Below, one piece after another: positions 24,677 through 34,216 of a stretch of DNA of 64,000 nt. Numbering within the stretch: position 1 is the stretch's first letter; each line of letters starts with the position of its first letter. The stretch covers positions 1,240,001 through 1,304,000 of the forward strand of contig NZ_CP102262.1 in assembly GCF_025147325.1 (NCBI RefSeq), given 5' to 3'. The notes under the pieces are model-generated. The model saw only the letters and a program-made list of their open reading frames with translations, made no database searches and was not told where the DNA came from. This stretch comes from Bacteroides stercoris ATCC 43183 (GTDB taxonomy: Bacteria > Bacteroidota > Bacteroidia > Bacteroidales > Bacteroidaceae). Position numbers and translations under genes: made by a program.

Positions 24677-25558
24677 ATGAAGAAAGATATTTTTGATGTA
24701 GAGATTTCCGTTTATAACGGTGTGAAAGATGTGTACGGCACAACGTGCAAACTCCGTGATTTCCTTTTCAGCAAGAAGCACGTTTCGGAGATTGAACGCC
24801 TGCGTTCTTTGCCGACAAAGGAAGAAAAGAACGAGGTAAAGAAGCGTTTGCCTATGGCTTGCATAAGTGGGTTATTCCAGCCGACACGGAAAGCGGAAAA
24901 CCTTGTAAGACATTCCGGGCTTATCTGCGTGGATATTGACCGAAAGGATAATTTACATATAGATAACTGGGACGAAATAAAGCAGGAGCTTTGCAAGTTG
25001 AAAGAAATAGCCTATATCAGTCTTTCGGTAAGCGGCAACGGCTATTTTGTCATTATTCCGTTGAAATACCCCCACGCACATAAAGGGCAATTCGAGAAGC
25101 TGAAACAGGACTTTGCACGGATAGGTATCATTATAGATCCTGCTTGCGGTGATGTAACCCGGATGCGCTGTTTGTCCTATGATGCGGAACCTTATATCAA
25201 TGTTGAGGCAATCCCCTACGATGGATATTACAAAGAGCCACGTCCGACAAACAGTTATCAATATTCAGGCGGTGATAACGTATTGGATAAGGTGGCAAAG
25301 TGCTGTGAGAAGATAGAAGCCAACGGAATAGACATCACAGGCGATTACAAGGACTGGTTTACGGTCGGTTGTGCGTTGGCTTCATTGGGTGAAAGCGGCC
25401 GTTCCTTCTTCCATATATGCAGCAGACAGAACACAAAGTATAAATACGCTGAAACCGACAAGAAGTTTTCCAACCTATTGCGTACTGGGAAGCGTATCGG
25501 AATCGGCTCTTTCTTCGAGATATGCAAGGATTACGGGATAACCTACAAAGATGCTTAG
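24677..25558 (+). CDS. VirE N-terminal/PriCT-2-like primase-associated protein
   Basis: 293 residues. The first 150 residues match the VirE-N (BT4734/BF3469) type: VEISVYNGVKDVYGTTCKL, HSGLICVDIDRKDN with paired Asp residues, and YISLSVSGNGYFVIIPLKYP. The last 75 residues resemble PriCT-2 (GDYKDWFTVGCALASLGESG). The two domains occur together in archaeo-eukaryotic-like primases of Bacteroides islands, where they prime DNA synthesis with a DUF3987 helicase. Here the primase-like and helicase-like parts are separate genes in the order helicase-primase. Replication of the element is the likely role. Confidence 0.82.
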   Translation: MKKDIFDVEISVYNGVKDVYGTTCKLRDFLFSKKHVSEIERLRSLPTKEEKNEVKKRLPMACISGLFQPTRKAENLVRHSGLICVDIDRKDNLHIDNWDEIKQELCKLKEIAYISLSVSGNGYFVIIPLKYPHAHKGQFEKLKQDFARIGIIIDPACGDVTRMRCLSYDAEPYINVEAIPYDGYYKEPRPTNSYQYSGGDNVLDKVAKCCEKIEANGIDITGDYKDWFTVGCALASLGESGRSFFHICSRQNTKYKYAETDKKFSNLLRTGKRIGIGSFFEICKDYGITYKDA

Positions 25559-25560
25559 GA

Positions 25561-25752
25561 ATGGAAGTAGAAATCATACACGGTCAAATTGTTGCCAAAG
25601 CCAACGGTTATGAGTCAGTAGAAGATATGGCGGAAAAGACTATCGGTCAGGCAAAGTTCAATGAGATGTTCGGGGGCGTGCCGGAATGGATTAGAACCGA
25701 TGCAGAGGGAAATTTCATATTCGTAGGGATGAATCCTATGTTATTTAACTAA
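25561..25752 (+). CDS. Small unknown protein
   Basis: 63 residues from the ATG at 25561, two bases after the previous stop codon, with GGA close by. Residues are mostly polar (MEVEIIHGQIVAKANGYESV ... then an aromatic end GMNPMLFN). No domain is recognised. Tight spacing suggests co-translation with the primase-like gene. Confidence 0.6.
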   Translation: MEVEIIHGQIVAKANGYESVEDMAEKTIGQAKFNEMFGGVPEWIRTDAEGNFIFVGMNPMLFN

Positions 25753-25785
25753 ATACTTATTTATTAATAATTTAAATTTTATTTC

Positions 25786-26391
25786 ATGGAAAAGATTAGA
25801 AAAAACGGACTGGAGAAAGTAATCAACCGTCATAAGGCGGAATGCAGCAAAATTCAGCCTATTGTAAACACGATGCTTGAAACCGGTTTCTGTTTTACGA
25901 CCGATGAGCTGAAAGATTTGGCATCCGTATGTTCCAAATTGTACAAACAGGCTGAAAATATGGCTAAGGAAGAAGCGGCACGCTCGAAGGTCAAATTTCG
26001 GAGTAATGCAGATTATACCGAAACTCTGGAATATCTAAATGATGCTGTCTCACGGAATGCAGACGCATTGAGAAAAGCGTTGCTTTACCACACGCAGAAC
26101 CCGTTGGAAATTAAGGCATACGAGGTCACGGACGGAGTTGTACAGGTCTCTTCCCGTTGGATTGAGGAGAAAGATGCGGAATATACCATCTTGCCGACAG
26201 AGAACAGAGAACAGGCGAAACTGCTTGTGGATAATGTCCGGCAGGCAATTGACGAACTTAACGCACTTGTCAGTCACAACCGTTTCTTCGGTAAGGGTAT
26301 CAGTACATCACTGGATTCTCGGAGATGTCTTTGCTGGCTCGATGGAGACGGCAATTTCCACGAGGAAAAAGAAAACTATGAATTTATTTAA
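25786..26391 (+). CDS. Unknown soluble protein
   Basis: 201 residues, helical, charged, without signal or membrane segment. Features include a long amphipathic helix at about 50-70 (YKQAENMAKEEAARSKVKF) and a C-terminal GISTSLDSRRCLCWLDGDGN. It lies between the replication and tail-like genes with short gaps on both sides. No family is recognised; a head-tail or scaffolding role would be a guess. Confidence 0.65.
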   Translation: MEKIRKNGLEKVINRHKAECSKIQPIVNTMLETGFCFTTDELKDLASVCSKLYKQAENMAKEEAARSKVKFRSNADYTETLEYLNDAVSRNADALRKALLYHTQNPLEIKAYEVTDGVVQVSSRWIEEKDAEYTILPTENREQAKLLVDNVRQAIDELNALVSHNRFFGKGISTSLDSRRCLCWLDGDGNFHEEKENYEFI

Positions 26392-26403
26392 AACCAACAA
26401 AAA

Positions 26404-26667
26404 ATGACACAAGAAGAACGGAAAAAATTCGATGCCTTTCAACGGCAATTGAATGAAAGCCCGGTTAATAGAATCAACTTCTTTGCCGGGATGGATGAAA
26501 AGTGTGCGATTGCAAACACCCCCTATGAACAATGGGCTTTGCAGTCGGAATATGAGAACAAAGCCATTTGCAAACATCTGGGCATTGAATATCGAAAGGA
26601 AGATTTTGCGGTATCGGCAGAAGGGCTTGCAAAGCAATGGGCGGGCGGATTACCCGACATGGAATAG
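26404..26667 (+). CDS. Small unknown protein
   Basis: 87 residues, beginning 12 bp after the previous gene. The sequence is polar (MTQEERKKFDAFQRQLNESP ... AEGLAKQWAGGLPDME) with no recognised domain. A hairpin follows its stop codon. Confidence 0.6.
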   Translation: MTQEERKKFDAFQRQLNESPVNRINFFAGMDEKCAIANTPYEQWALQSEYENKAICKHLGIEYRKEDFAVSAEGLAKQWAGGLPDME

Positions 26668-26722
26668 CAAGATAGAGATGTTGGTTTATGTCTATTGTCC
26701 CGACAAAGCCAACATCTCTTGC
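26668..26722. terminator. Hairpin between small element genes
   Basis: GAGATGTTGG (26675-26684) pairs exactly with CCAACATCTC (26709-26718), extended by GCAA/TTGC with a small bulge, around a 24-base loop. No T-run follows, so it may be a processing or attenuation site and not a strong terminator. Confidence 0.45.
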
Positions 26723-26777
26723 CAACCATATTTAAACGGGACATTTACGGATTGTAGAATAAAACAATTGAACAATA

Positions 26778-27113
26778 ATGAATAATACAATAATTATCGC
26801 ACAACGGGCATACGATTGTACGTCTGTTTCAGTAAACAACATAAGTAAGGCATGTAAGGAAATACAAGAACTTTCTTTGCACTGTAACAACATTACGGAA
26901 TTATGTAACAGCATGGACACACCGACAATATGCAATGCATTGTCTCTTCTGCTTGCCGGGAACCTCTCTTTGGCGAAAGACTTTTCTTTAGGTCAAAGAA
27001 CCGAACTTGAAGATGCCTTTCAAATCTTATTTTCAGACATCTTGCTCAATGCCCAAAAATACGGAATTATGGCACAGAAGATATGTGAAATGACAGCAAC
27101 GGCGAAAAAATGA
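26778..27113 (+). CDS. Unknown helical protein before the gp10-like gene
   Basis: 111 residues, nearly all helix (NNISKACKEIQELSLHCNNI and AGNLSLAKDFSLGQRTELED). Its stop overlaps the next start by four bases (ATGA). The position directly before a gp10-like gene and a tape-measure-like gene would fit a tail-assembly chaperone or connector protein, but the sequence gives no direct support. Confidence 0.6.
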   Translation: MNNTIIIAQRAYDCTSVSVNNISKACKEIQELSLHCNNITELCNSMDTPTICNALSLLLAGNLSLAKDFSLGQRTELEDAFQILFSDILLNAQKYGIMAQKICEMTATAKK

Positions 27114-27508
27114 AAGTAGAAGTTGATTTTTCCGGCTTAGATGAGTTCTTGGAAGATGCAGAGAACGAAATCAAACAAGGTATGATAGAAGTAGCCCATG
27201 CCGGCGTGGACTACTCAAAAGAAACGGGGGACTACCAAAACCATACCCACAACCTACGTAGTGCACCCGGTTCGGCAGTCGTGATAAATGGTGAAATCGT
27301 AGATATGTATGTACCGGCAGAACCCGGACATGAGGACGCCAAAAGCAAGACGGAGAATCTATTGATTTACGGTAAGCGTCCCCAAAACGGAATTATCATT
27401 GCCGATGGTATGGAATACGCATCTTACGTTGAGGGCAAGGGACGTGAGGTCATTTCTCAGGGCGCTTTACATATCGTTACGGAAGTCGGTAAGAAATTTA
27501 GTAAATAA
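27110..27508 (+). CDS. HK97 gp10-like tail/neck protein
   Basis: 132 residues. The start KVEVDFSGLDEFLEDAENEI, the middle VDYSKETGDYQNHTHNLRSA (the NLR-S pattern after a T-G-x-Y-Q-N stretch) and GMEYASYVEGKGREVISQ fit the HK97-gp10/minor tail family seen in Bacteroidetes phages. In siphophages these proteins sit at the head-tail joint and help tail completion. It is coupled to the previous gene and 18 bp before the tape-measure-like gene. The family assignment rests on these motifs. Confidence 0.68.
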   Translation: MKVEVDFSGLDEFLEDAENEIKQGMIEVAHAGVDYSKETGDYQNHTHNLRSAPGSAVVINGEIVDMYVPAEPGHEDAKSKTENLLIYGKRPQNGIIIADGMEYASYVEGKGREVISQGALHIVTEVGKKFSK

Positions 27509-27526
27509 CCATTATTTTTATCAGTT

Positions 27527-30500
27527 ATGGCAGGATTGAGATTTAATATAGACGCAGATATTGCAAGATTTACGCAGTTGGTAAAACGCATACAGGAAGT
27601 GCGTAAGGAGATGGATAAGTTAGCAAAGTTCTCTCCGAAATACGATAAACTGTATGAAGAGTTTAGAAAAATAAAGACGGAGCTTGACACCATGCAAAAG
27701 AAGTTTGCGGAAATCCAAACAGCTTTGGCGCAAGTGGATATAGCCAAAGGGGTTGTTGACAGTTCCCAAAAGATACGGAAAGAAACAGATGAAACGAGCG
27801 ATAGTATAAAACATTATGCGGATTCCTTGAGGGGAGTTAAAGAACAGCTTAAATCTGTAACTGACGAAATAGATATGATGTCGGCGGCTCAGAGAAGCTC
27901 GGTTTCCGGGGCAAACGCTGTAAAACAGTATGCCGGGCTGAAAGCACAGTTGAAGGTTGCGGCTGACGAAATGCGTTCGTTTGCCAAAGAGCAGGAGAAT
28001 ATTATAAAAGTCCAAAAGGCGGCTGATGGTTCCATTGCCCAGCTTCGCAGACAACTCTCATTGCTGACGTTCCAATATGACAATCTATCACGTGGTTTGC
28101 GTAACGGTGCCACCGGCAAGGAACTGATTATACAAATTCAGTCGGTGACAAAGGAACTTAACGAAGCGGAACAGGCATCTATGAGATTTTACCGAAATGT
28201 AGGCAACTATGCTTCAGGTTGGAACGGTCTTAATGTACAGGTGCAACAACTGGCTCGTGAACTTCCGTCTTTAGCAGTTTCCATGAATACTTTTTTCCTT
28301 GCTATTTCAAATAACCTTCCGATGTTGATTGATGAAATCAAGTTAGCGCAAGACCGTCTAAAAGCACTAAAGGATGAAGGGAAACAAGGCACTCCGGTAT
28401 GGAAACAGCTTGCAAAATCATTATTAGGATGGCAGACGGCTTTGGTTGTCGGCATTACTCTCCTGTCCTCTTATGGTAACGAACTTGCAGACTGGGTGAA
28501 AGGATTATTCAAGGCTAAAGAGAATATAGATGTACTTAAAGAGGCGTTAACTGCATATAACGATGCAAGTTTAGAAGGACGTAAAGAAGCGCAGGAACAA
28601 CTAACAAGGTTGAGACTATTGTACAATGCAGCCGTAGACGCTTCTAAAGGGACGGAATCGCAGACTAAAGCGGTCAAAGCATTAAAAGAAGAATTTGCCT
28701 CTTCTTTTGAGAGTATGAGCAACCAAACTATTATGCTAGGAAAGGCTAAAGCTGCTTATGATAGTCTGACACAATCTATAATAAATAACGCCAAAGCGAG
28801 GGCTTATGTTAGTAAAATTACTGAAAAACAAGAAGAACGCATAGAACTGGAAGAACAGTTGCTACAAGCAAAGAAGAACCTTGAAGAAACAAAAAGTTTA
28901 CAAGATTTACAGGAAGCGGGCAATGTAAGGAATACGGCGGGCGCTGCATTTGCCCCGATTACTGCTGGTTCTAAAGAGCTTGCTGATGCAGCTGGGGATG
29001 TAAGTAAATTCTCTAAAGAAGTCGATGTTTTAACGACAAAAATTGCAAGCATTGATGAAACGATTAAGAGGCTGGAAGATTCAATAAATATTTCTGACCT
29101 TCTTTTTGACCCAGCAAAAACACCTGAAAAGGACAAGGAGGTCAAATATCTTGATTCCTATTTGCAGCAGAAAGCCATAAAGAAATCCGAGCAGGACATT
29201 TTAGACACCATTACCCAAAGCCAACTGAATGCGCAAAAAATGGTAGCGGATTTGATGCAAGACGGGAATGTGAAAGAGTTGGCACAAATAAACGCTAACT
29301 ATGACACCAAAATAGTGGAAATTCAAAAAAGGGAAAGAGAACTTTTGCAGACTTTACAGGATGCGGAATATGAACAGTGGAAACAGGCAAACCCTGATTA
29401 TCAGAAGAAAGGATTACAGTTCACATCCACTGTTACGGAGTTGCCACAAGATAAACGGACAGAATTGGATGCAGAATATTCAGCAGCATATCAGCTACAA
29501 CAGAGTGCCACCGCAAAGCTACTATCCAATACTCTTGCAAAATACCGTGATTTTGCGGCTCAAAGGACTGCCATTGAGAAACAGATGAATGATGATATAT
29601 TTTTCTTAAGGAGACAGCGTACAGAAAGCAATGCAGAAGAAATAGACCGTGCCATACAAGTAGCCAAAGACAAGGCAAAAGAAAGCATTCAGGCAGTGAC
29701 AGATGAGGAGAACAAAGCTTTGGCTAACCAAGATAATGATTTTTTAAGGATGCTCTTCGGGGATGTCTCACAAATGGCGTTTTCCGATTTGTCCGAATTA
29801 CTGAAACAGGCACGGCAGCTAAGGAGCTATCTTTCAGGGAAAGATAATAAGGAAGGTATTACGTTCATATCCCCCGAACAACTCAAAGCCATAGAAGAAA
29901 GTCCGGAAGAATTGGATAAACTTAAAAAGGCACTTGATAAACTGTTAGGGGCTGGGAAGAAGCAAAACAAATGGAGCAATATTTTCGAGACATTCAAAAC
30001 GGGTTTTGCCGACTTAAAAAGCGCACAAGGTTTTAAGGAAATTTCCGGTGCTATTGGTATGATTTCCGGTGCGGCAGGGCAAGCGGCCGGAGAGATAGCC
30101 ACAATGTTTGAAGCTATGGGCAAGGACAGTGCCGCCAATGTTATAGGAAGTTTGGGAGAAGTCTTGAGCTCGATTTCCAATATCGGCCAGGCTTTTGCAA
30201 CGGGCGGCCCGGTAGCCGGGGCTTTTGCGGCTGTCGGTGAAATATTCTCTTTGATAGGGAAAGGAGCACAAGAAACAGCTAAGCACAGGCAAGTCCTTGA
30301 AGATGTAATGAATGATACAATAGCGCAACAAAGGGAATATAACCTGCTTTTGCTGGAACAAAATCTCTTGTATGAGAAAGCCAGTACGATATTTGGCGTT
30401 GATTCTTATGCCAAAGCAGAAAATGCGGTTCGTGTATTAAAGGATGCCATATCAGATTTAAACAAGGAATTGGCAGGAACTACGGAACAGCAAAAGAAAT

Positions 30501-31549
30501 TTGCATATAGGAAAACCGGCAGTGTAGCTCTTGATAAAGTTTTTAATAGGAATTATTCCCAATCGAAAGACCGTTATTCCGGTCTTGCCGATATTGAAAT
30601 TAAGACCGGAAGCTATACTACTGGTGCATGGTTCTGGAAAAAACAGCATGATGTCTATACTTCCGTTCTTGATGTCTATCCTGAATTAATAGATGCCAAC
30701 GGAGAATTCAATAAAGAATTGGCGGAATCTATCATAAATACCCGTGAAATGTCTGACGAGGATAAAGCCGCCTTGCAAGGAATGATAGACCTTGCAGAAC
30801 AGGCAGAAGCCGCATTCGATTCTTTGAATGATTACATGACGGATATTTTCGGAGAACTGGGAGGCAGCATGAGCCATGCGCTCGTAGACGCATTCAAGAA
30901 TGGCACAGATGCGGCTGAATCATTTACACAATCTGTTTCTGAAATGTTGGAGACATTAGCAGAGCAGATGATTTATTCCGTTACGCTTGGCCCGTTACTC
31001 GAAGAAGCACAAAAAGAAATGATGACCGTGATGAAAAATCAAAATCTTACGGACGAGCAAAGGTTCTCCCAGTGGACTAATATACTTAAGGGACTGACGA
31101 ATGATGCAGTCGCCAAACAAGATGAGGCCAAACAGCTATACGAAGCTTTCCGTCAATCGGCGGGAGATATGGGATTTGATGTGTTCTCTCCTGATTCCAC
31201 CCGTGAGGCTTCACAGAAAACGGGAATTACAGCATCGCAAGATAGTGTAGACAAAATAGACGGAATGGCTACAACAATGATGGGGCATACATACTCCATC
31301 AACGAAAATGTCAACCGTATGGCTAATGGCATTGACAGTCTTTTGAACTATGCCTCTTCCGGTCTTTCATTAACTACGGATATAGAAAGAACGGCTAAAG
31401 CAATTGAAAGCCAAAGCAGGGATGCTCTTAACCACTTGGCAAACATTGATAACTATACGTCTAATCTTGTAGAAATGAGGGAATACATGTATGCCGTGAA
31501 AAACGGTATTGACACATTAAACACTAAAGGGTTAACACTTAAACGATGA
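27527..31549 (+). CDS. Phage tail tape-measure-like protein
   Basis: 1340 residues, the longest gene of the element. The N-terminal 230 residues are coiled coil (KRIQEVRKEMDKLAKFSPKY and similar). Hydrophobic segments follow (LLGWQTALVVGITLLSSYG at about 300 and the small-residue stretch SGAIGMISGAAGQAAGEIA at about 850). Long helices fill the rest. This alternation is typical of tape-measure proteins that set the tail length of siphophages and myophages. By the usual scaling of about 1.5 angstrom per residue it would set a tail near 200 nm; this is inference only. It is unusual because no other major structural gene accompanies it. Confidence 0.82.
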   Translation: MAGLRFNIDADIARFTQLVKRIQEVRKEMDKLAKFSPKYDKLYEEFRKIKTELDTMQKKFAEIQTALAQVDIAKGVVDSSQKIRKETDETSDSIKHYADSLRGVKEQLKSVTDEIDMMSAAQRSSVSGANAVKQYAGLKAQLKVAADEMRSFAKEQENIIKVQKAADGSIAQLRRQLSLLTFQYDNLSRGLRNGATGKELIIQIQSVTKELNEAEQASMRFYRNVGNYASGWNGLNVQVQQLARELPSLAVSMNTFFLAISNNLPMLIDEIKLAQDRLKALKDEGKQGTPVWKQLAKSLLGWQTALVVGITLLSSYGNELADWVKGLFKAKENIDVLKEALTAYNDASLEGRKEAQEQLTRLRLLYNAAVDASKGTESQTKAVKALKEEFASSFESMSNQTIMLGKAKAAYDSLTQSIINNAKARAYVSKITEKQEERIELEEQLLQAKKNLEETKSLQDLQEAGNVRNTAGAAFAPITAGSKELADAAGDVSKFSKEVDVLTTKIASIDETIKRLEDSINISDLLFDPAKTPEKDKEVKYLDSYLQQKAIKKSEQDILDTITQSQLNAQKMVADLMQDGNVKELAQINANYDTKIVEIQKRERELLQTLQDAEYEQWKQANPDYQKKGLQFTSTVTELPQDKRTELDAEYSAAYQLQQSATAKLLSNTLAKYRDFAAQRTAIEKQMNDDIFFLRRQRTESNAEEIDRAIQVAKDKAKESIQAVTDEENKALANQDNDFLRMLFGDVSQMAFSDLSELLKQARQLRSYLSGKDNKEGITFISPEQLKAIEESPEELDKLKKALDKLLGAGKKQNKWSNIFETFKTGFADLKSAQGFKEISGAIGMISGAAGQAAGEIATMFEAMGKDSAANVIGSLGEVLSSISNIGQAFATGGPVAGAFAAVGEIFSLIGKGAQETAKHRQVLEDVMNDTIAQQREYNLLLLEQNLLYEKASTIFGVDSYAKAENAVRVLKDAISDLNKELAGTTEQQKKFAYRKTGSVALDKVFNRNYSQSKDRYSGLADIEIKTGSYTTGAWFWKKQHDVYTSVLDVYPELIDANGEFNKELAESIINTREMSDEDKAALQGMIDLAEQAEAAFDSLNDYMTDIFGELGGSMSHALVDAFKNGTDAAESFTQSVSEMLETLAEQMIYSVTLGPLLEEAQKEMMTVMKNQNLTDEQRFSQWTNILKGLTNDAVAKQDEAKQLYEAFRQSAGDMGFDVFSPDSTREASQKTGITASQDSVDKIDGMATTMMGHTYSINENVNRMANGIDSLLNYASSGLSLTTDIERTAKAIESQSRDALNHLANIDNYTSNLVEMREYMYAVKNGIDTLNTKGLTLKR

Positions 31550-31697
31550 AAGGATAAAATCCCTATCAGTAATTTATTGTCTTTCGGGTGGGTTTTCTAT
31601 AATAGGGAAGTCTGCCCGAACCATTGGTTAGGGTATTTATGTATATGTACATGAAGAAAACGGATATTCGCTAAGTATTTAGGCAGAAATTTGAGAT
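31550..31697 (+). other. Gap after the tape-measure gene
   Basis: Noncoding. TTCGGG (at about 31593) and CCCGAA (at about 31615) form a short dyad around an interrupted stem; no T-run or promoter consensus is clear. Nothing else seen. Confidence 0.3.
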
Positions 31698-32252
31698 ATG
31701 GCAACATTTATAGATTACATACCAAGAATTACATTATCAAACTTAAAGGAGTTGATAAAACGGCAATCAGAAACGGATGCAACGTTGTGTGCACGTTTCA
31801 CTCTCAAAGGCATTCAATATACCGCCGTTGTTTTCTTGAATAAGAATGAAATGCTTTTTTATTGGGACTATGAAGGAGAGCACAGAAAGGTAACTGTTTC
31901 TCTCTGTTCAGAACCGAGCAATTTAGGGAAAGGGCAGGTTTGGTATTTCCTTTGCCCCTATACCGGGCGTAAATGCCGGACACTATTCCTTAACGGCAAG
32001 GTGATAGCCAGCAGATATGCTTTCTGTCATGTTTACAGCTATCAAAACGAGAGCAGAATAAACCGGCTTCTTTCCAGCTTTGGTAAAAACGATAGTCCAG
32101 AACGCAAGTACGGCAAGAAAACGTACAAAGGAAAAGTAACCCCTTACGGTAAGAGAGTTAGTAAGTACTACTCCAAGCTACACCGTTTTAATGTCATGCT
32201 GGAGAACTGGATGCTTTCCCGAAAACAGCTTGAAATCAAGTTGAAGGAGTAA
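31698..32252 (+). CDS. Unknown basic protein with Cys pair
   Basis: 184 residues. The first 100 look like a beta-rich domain with a CPYTGRKCRTLFLNGKVIAS stretch, where two Cys could bind a metal or form a disulfide. The C-terminal 80 residues are very basic (ERKYGKKTYKGKVTPYGKR), suggesting nucleic-acid binding. No family is recognised. It follows the tape-measure-like gene and is followed by another small gene after 14 bp. Confidence 0.65.
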   Translation: MATFIDYIPRITLSNLKELIKRQSETDATLCARFTLKGIQYTAVVFLNKNEMLFYWDYEGEHRKVTVSLCSEPSNLGKGQVWYFLCPYTGRKCRTLFLNGKVIASRYAFCHVYSYQNESRINRLLSSFGKNDSPERKYGKKTYKGKVTPYGKRVSKYYSKLHRFNVMLENWMLSRKQLEIKLKE

Positions 32253-32266
32253 AAAGATGTAGCGAA

Positions 32267-32584
32267 ATGGGGAGAAAGCAGAAAAACATAATCGAAACGA
32301 ACAAGCCTTTTTCGCTCCGTGTCATTTATGCAGGTGGCGGAATGTATGAAGTCGTTTTCGCTTATCAAGAAATAAAGCTTTATCAGCCACTTTCAAACGA
32401 ACAATATAGGGAATACCGAAAACTGTGTTACCTGTACCCTGTAAGGGCTAAAAACTACCTTCTTGACTTTATAAACTTTGAGGGTACACCATACAAAAGG
32501 AGTGACTTTGAGTTTTTAGGCAAGGACAAGGAACCGACAAAGGAAATGATAACACTTTGGCAGGAGATAGAAAAAGGGTTATAG
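32267..32584 (+). CDS. Small unknown protein
   Basis: 105 residues. It begins MGRKQKNIIETNKPFSLRVI and has a mixed alpha/beta pattern (VFAYQEIKLYQPLSNEQYRE). No recognised family. It ends the rightward run of genes; a 217-bp gap with the HicA promoter follows. Confidence 0.6.
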   Translation: MGRKQKNIIETNKPFSLRVIYAGGGMYEVVFAYQEIKLYQPLSNEQYREYRKLCYLYPVRAKNYLLDFINFEGTPYKRSDFEFLGKDKEPTKEMITLWQEIEKGL

Positions 32585-32736
32585 GCTGATTTACATGCCC
32601 TAAAACAGAATGAGGGCGGGTTACTTTGCCGGTTGCATTTTCGTAAGTCGTTGAAACAAAAGCTAAACGTATTTTTGCGTTGAGTGATTAATAAAGGCAT
32701 GTTTTTCACAAATGTAGCAAAATAGTTATGTTTTTA

Positions 32737-32768
32737 TTTGGTGAATTATAGCAAAAACGCTATCTTTG
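32737..32768 (+). promoter_or_regulatory. Bacteroides promoter for hicAB
   Basis: TTTG at 32737-32740, a 20-bp spacer and TATCTTTG at 32761-32768 match the Bacteroides sigma-factor consensus well. The start codon of hicA is 33 bp downstream. It gives the toxin-antitoxin pair its own promoter, separate from the tail-like operon. Confidence 0.75.
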
Positions 32769-32801
32769 TATTGTCTTAATAAATAAACGGTCTTTTACAT
32801 T

Positions 32802-32987
32802 ATGAAGTACAATCAGTTTTTTGCGGAACTTACCGCAGCAGGTTGTTACGTTCTCAGGCATGGGGCAAACCATGATATTTGGTATAGCCCTAAAACGGGA
32901 AACAAATTTGCTTTGTCAAGGCACGGTAAACAAGAAGTACCTACCGGAATGGAACGTAAAGCAAGAAAGGTTCTTTTGGGGGAGTAA
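32802..32987 (+). CDS. hicA: HicA-type toxin
   Basis: 61 residues, the usual size. A compact double-stranded-RNA-binding-like fold with the catalytic His region: FFAELTAAGCYVLRHGANHD, then IWYSPKTGNKFALSRHGKQE and VPTGMERKARKVLLGE. HicA toxins cleave mRNA. The antitoxin gene follows at 33081. In an integrated element the pair may stabilise inheritance or act against other phages. Confidence 0.9.
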   Translation: MKYNQFFAELTAAGCYVLRHGANHDIWYSPKTGNKFALSRHGKQEVPTGMERKARKVLLGE

Positions 32988-33080
32988 TCCCCCGCCTTTG
33001 TGCTTCATACCTAAAAGGCTGTAAATGTTGAGGCAATGGGGTCGGCGTATTGCCGTCCCCTTTTACTAAAAAGAGGAAGT

Positions 33081-33476
33081 ATGAAAGTAACTGTAATCAT
33101 GGAAAAGGCGAGCGATGGGTATTACTCATGCTTTGTAGAGGAAGATTTGCCCGGCTTTGGTTTGGCTGGATATGGAGATACGGCAGAAGCGGCCAAAGAG
33201 GATATGATGAAAGCGTATGAGGAAATAAAAGAGATGCAGGCAGAAGAAGGTAAGGAAGTGCCGGAACTGGAGTTTACCTACAAGTATGATATGCAATCTT
33301 TTTTTAACTATTTCTCATTCCTGAATGTTACTAAGGTAGCAGAGTTAGCAGGTATCAACGCTTCATTGATGCGGCAATACACATCAGGTGTAACCAATGC
33401 CGGACAAAAACAGTATGACAAGATACGTGTAGCGGTGGAAAGGATTTCAAAGGAGCTTTCCGCAGCCACATTCTAA
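33081..33476 (+). CDS. hicB: HicB-type antitoxin
   Basis: 131 residues from the ATG at 33081, which follows AGAGGAAG at proper distance; the upstream ATG at 33036 is not used. The N-terminal half is the degraded RNase-H-like HicB fold (MKVTVIMEKASDGYYSCFVE ... GDTAEAAKEDMMKAYEEIKE). The C-terminal part is an HTH (TKVAELAGINASLMRQYTSG) that would bind the operator near the promoter. It neutralises HicA and represses the pair. Confidence 0.88.
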   Translation: MKVTVIMEKASDGYYSCFVEEDLPGFGLAGYGDTAEAAKEDMMKAYEEIKEMQAEEGKEVPELEFTYKYDMQSFFNYFSFLNVTKVAELAGINASLMRQYTSGVTNAGQKQYDKIRVAVERISKELSAATF

Positions 33477-33522
33477 AGATAGTGTACCGCCGTGAGGCGA
33501 GACCGTTTATTAAGACAATGAA

Positions 33523-33556
33523 GCCCCGTTCCGGTTATTTCGGTTCGGGGTTTTTC
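33523..33556 (+). terminator. Terminator after hicB
   Basis: A GC-rich hairpin (CCCCGTTCCG with CGGTTCGGGG, eight of ten pairs, 7-base loop) is followed by TTTTT. It lies 48 bp after the hicB stop codon. Confidence 0.75.
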
Positions 33557-33576
33557 CTTGCGACCATAAATTAAGA

Positions 33577-33660
33577 GGTTGACGTATATCCCTATGTAAT
33601 TGTTTGTATATCAGTAGTTCTGACGATTATCAACCGTCAACCTGTCAACCAATACTATAA
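33577..33660. repeat. GTCAACC iteron block, copy 1 of a 31-bp repeat
   Basis: Bases 33630-33660 are identical to 36305-36335 and hold three TCAACC steps (33630, 33637, 33645) followed by AATACTATAA. A GGTTGACG in opposite orientation lies at 33577-33584. It is in the noncoding gap between hicB and the convergent minus-strand gene. Confidence 0.65.
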
Positions 33661-33723
33661 ATTAGATAATTGCAGTATTTGTTGATTATAAAATCTTGCA
33701 ACCACAATTCTGTAGCCTCGGTA

Positions 33724-34122
33724 TCATTTTCTAATGATTAATTGTTCCACTTTATCAAAGGTGTCATAAACACTAAAATCTATAGAGTTATCAAAATTTT
33801 GCAAACGTCTGGTGAAAAAGCGCACAATTTTAGCATAATGTTCAGTCCAATATTCTTTTTTCCTTTCTGAACCATCGGTTAAAGTCTTATTATATAAATC
33901 GGAAACAAACATAAAAAATGCTTGCCGGTATAAATCTAAGGCCTTCTCTGATTCGTTCTTTAAAAGGCATATTTGAGCTTCTTCTATTCGTTTGTTATCA
34001 AGAAAAGAAAGTTGTTTTGAACTTATTTTCTTTACGTTATTAGCCATCCCCCATAATTTGAAAAACAAAATGATTTGCAGGAATGCAAATACAAGGATTG
34101 TAATAGAAATCAGGTTGTTCAT
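33724..34122 (-). CDS. Small membrane-anchored protein of unknown function
   Basis: 132 residues from the ATG at 34120-34122; the longer frame to 34146 adds eight residues. The N-terminus is a single membrane helix (LISITILVFAFLQIILFFKLW), with the rest cytoplasmic and helical (KNESEKALDLYRQAFFMFVS). Minus strand, next to the repressor block, so probably expressed in the integrated state. Such small membrane proteins of prophages often block superinfection; here this is a guess. Confidence 0.65.
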   Translation of the reverse strand: MNNLISITILVFAFLQIILFFKLWGMANNVKKISSKQLSFLDNKRIEEAQICLLKNESEKALDLYRQAFFMFVSDLYNKTLTDGSERKKEYWTEHYAKIVRFFTRRLQNFDNSIDFSVYDTFDKVEQLIIRK

Positions 34123-34216
34123 AAGTATTATATTTAGTATTAGCAATACGCAAATATAGTGGAAAAGTTGAAAACAAGAAATTCTCCGACCTTACTATTC
34201 TGATGAAAACCTCAAA

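Noticed and set aside
26138..26785. Overlapping plus-strand ORFs of 89 and 110 residues
   Set aside because: They are other-frame shadows of the genes at 25786 and 26404 with no start signal.
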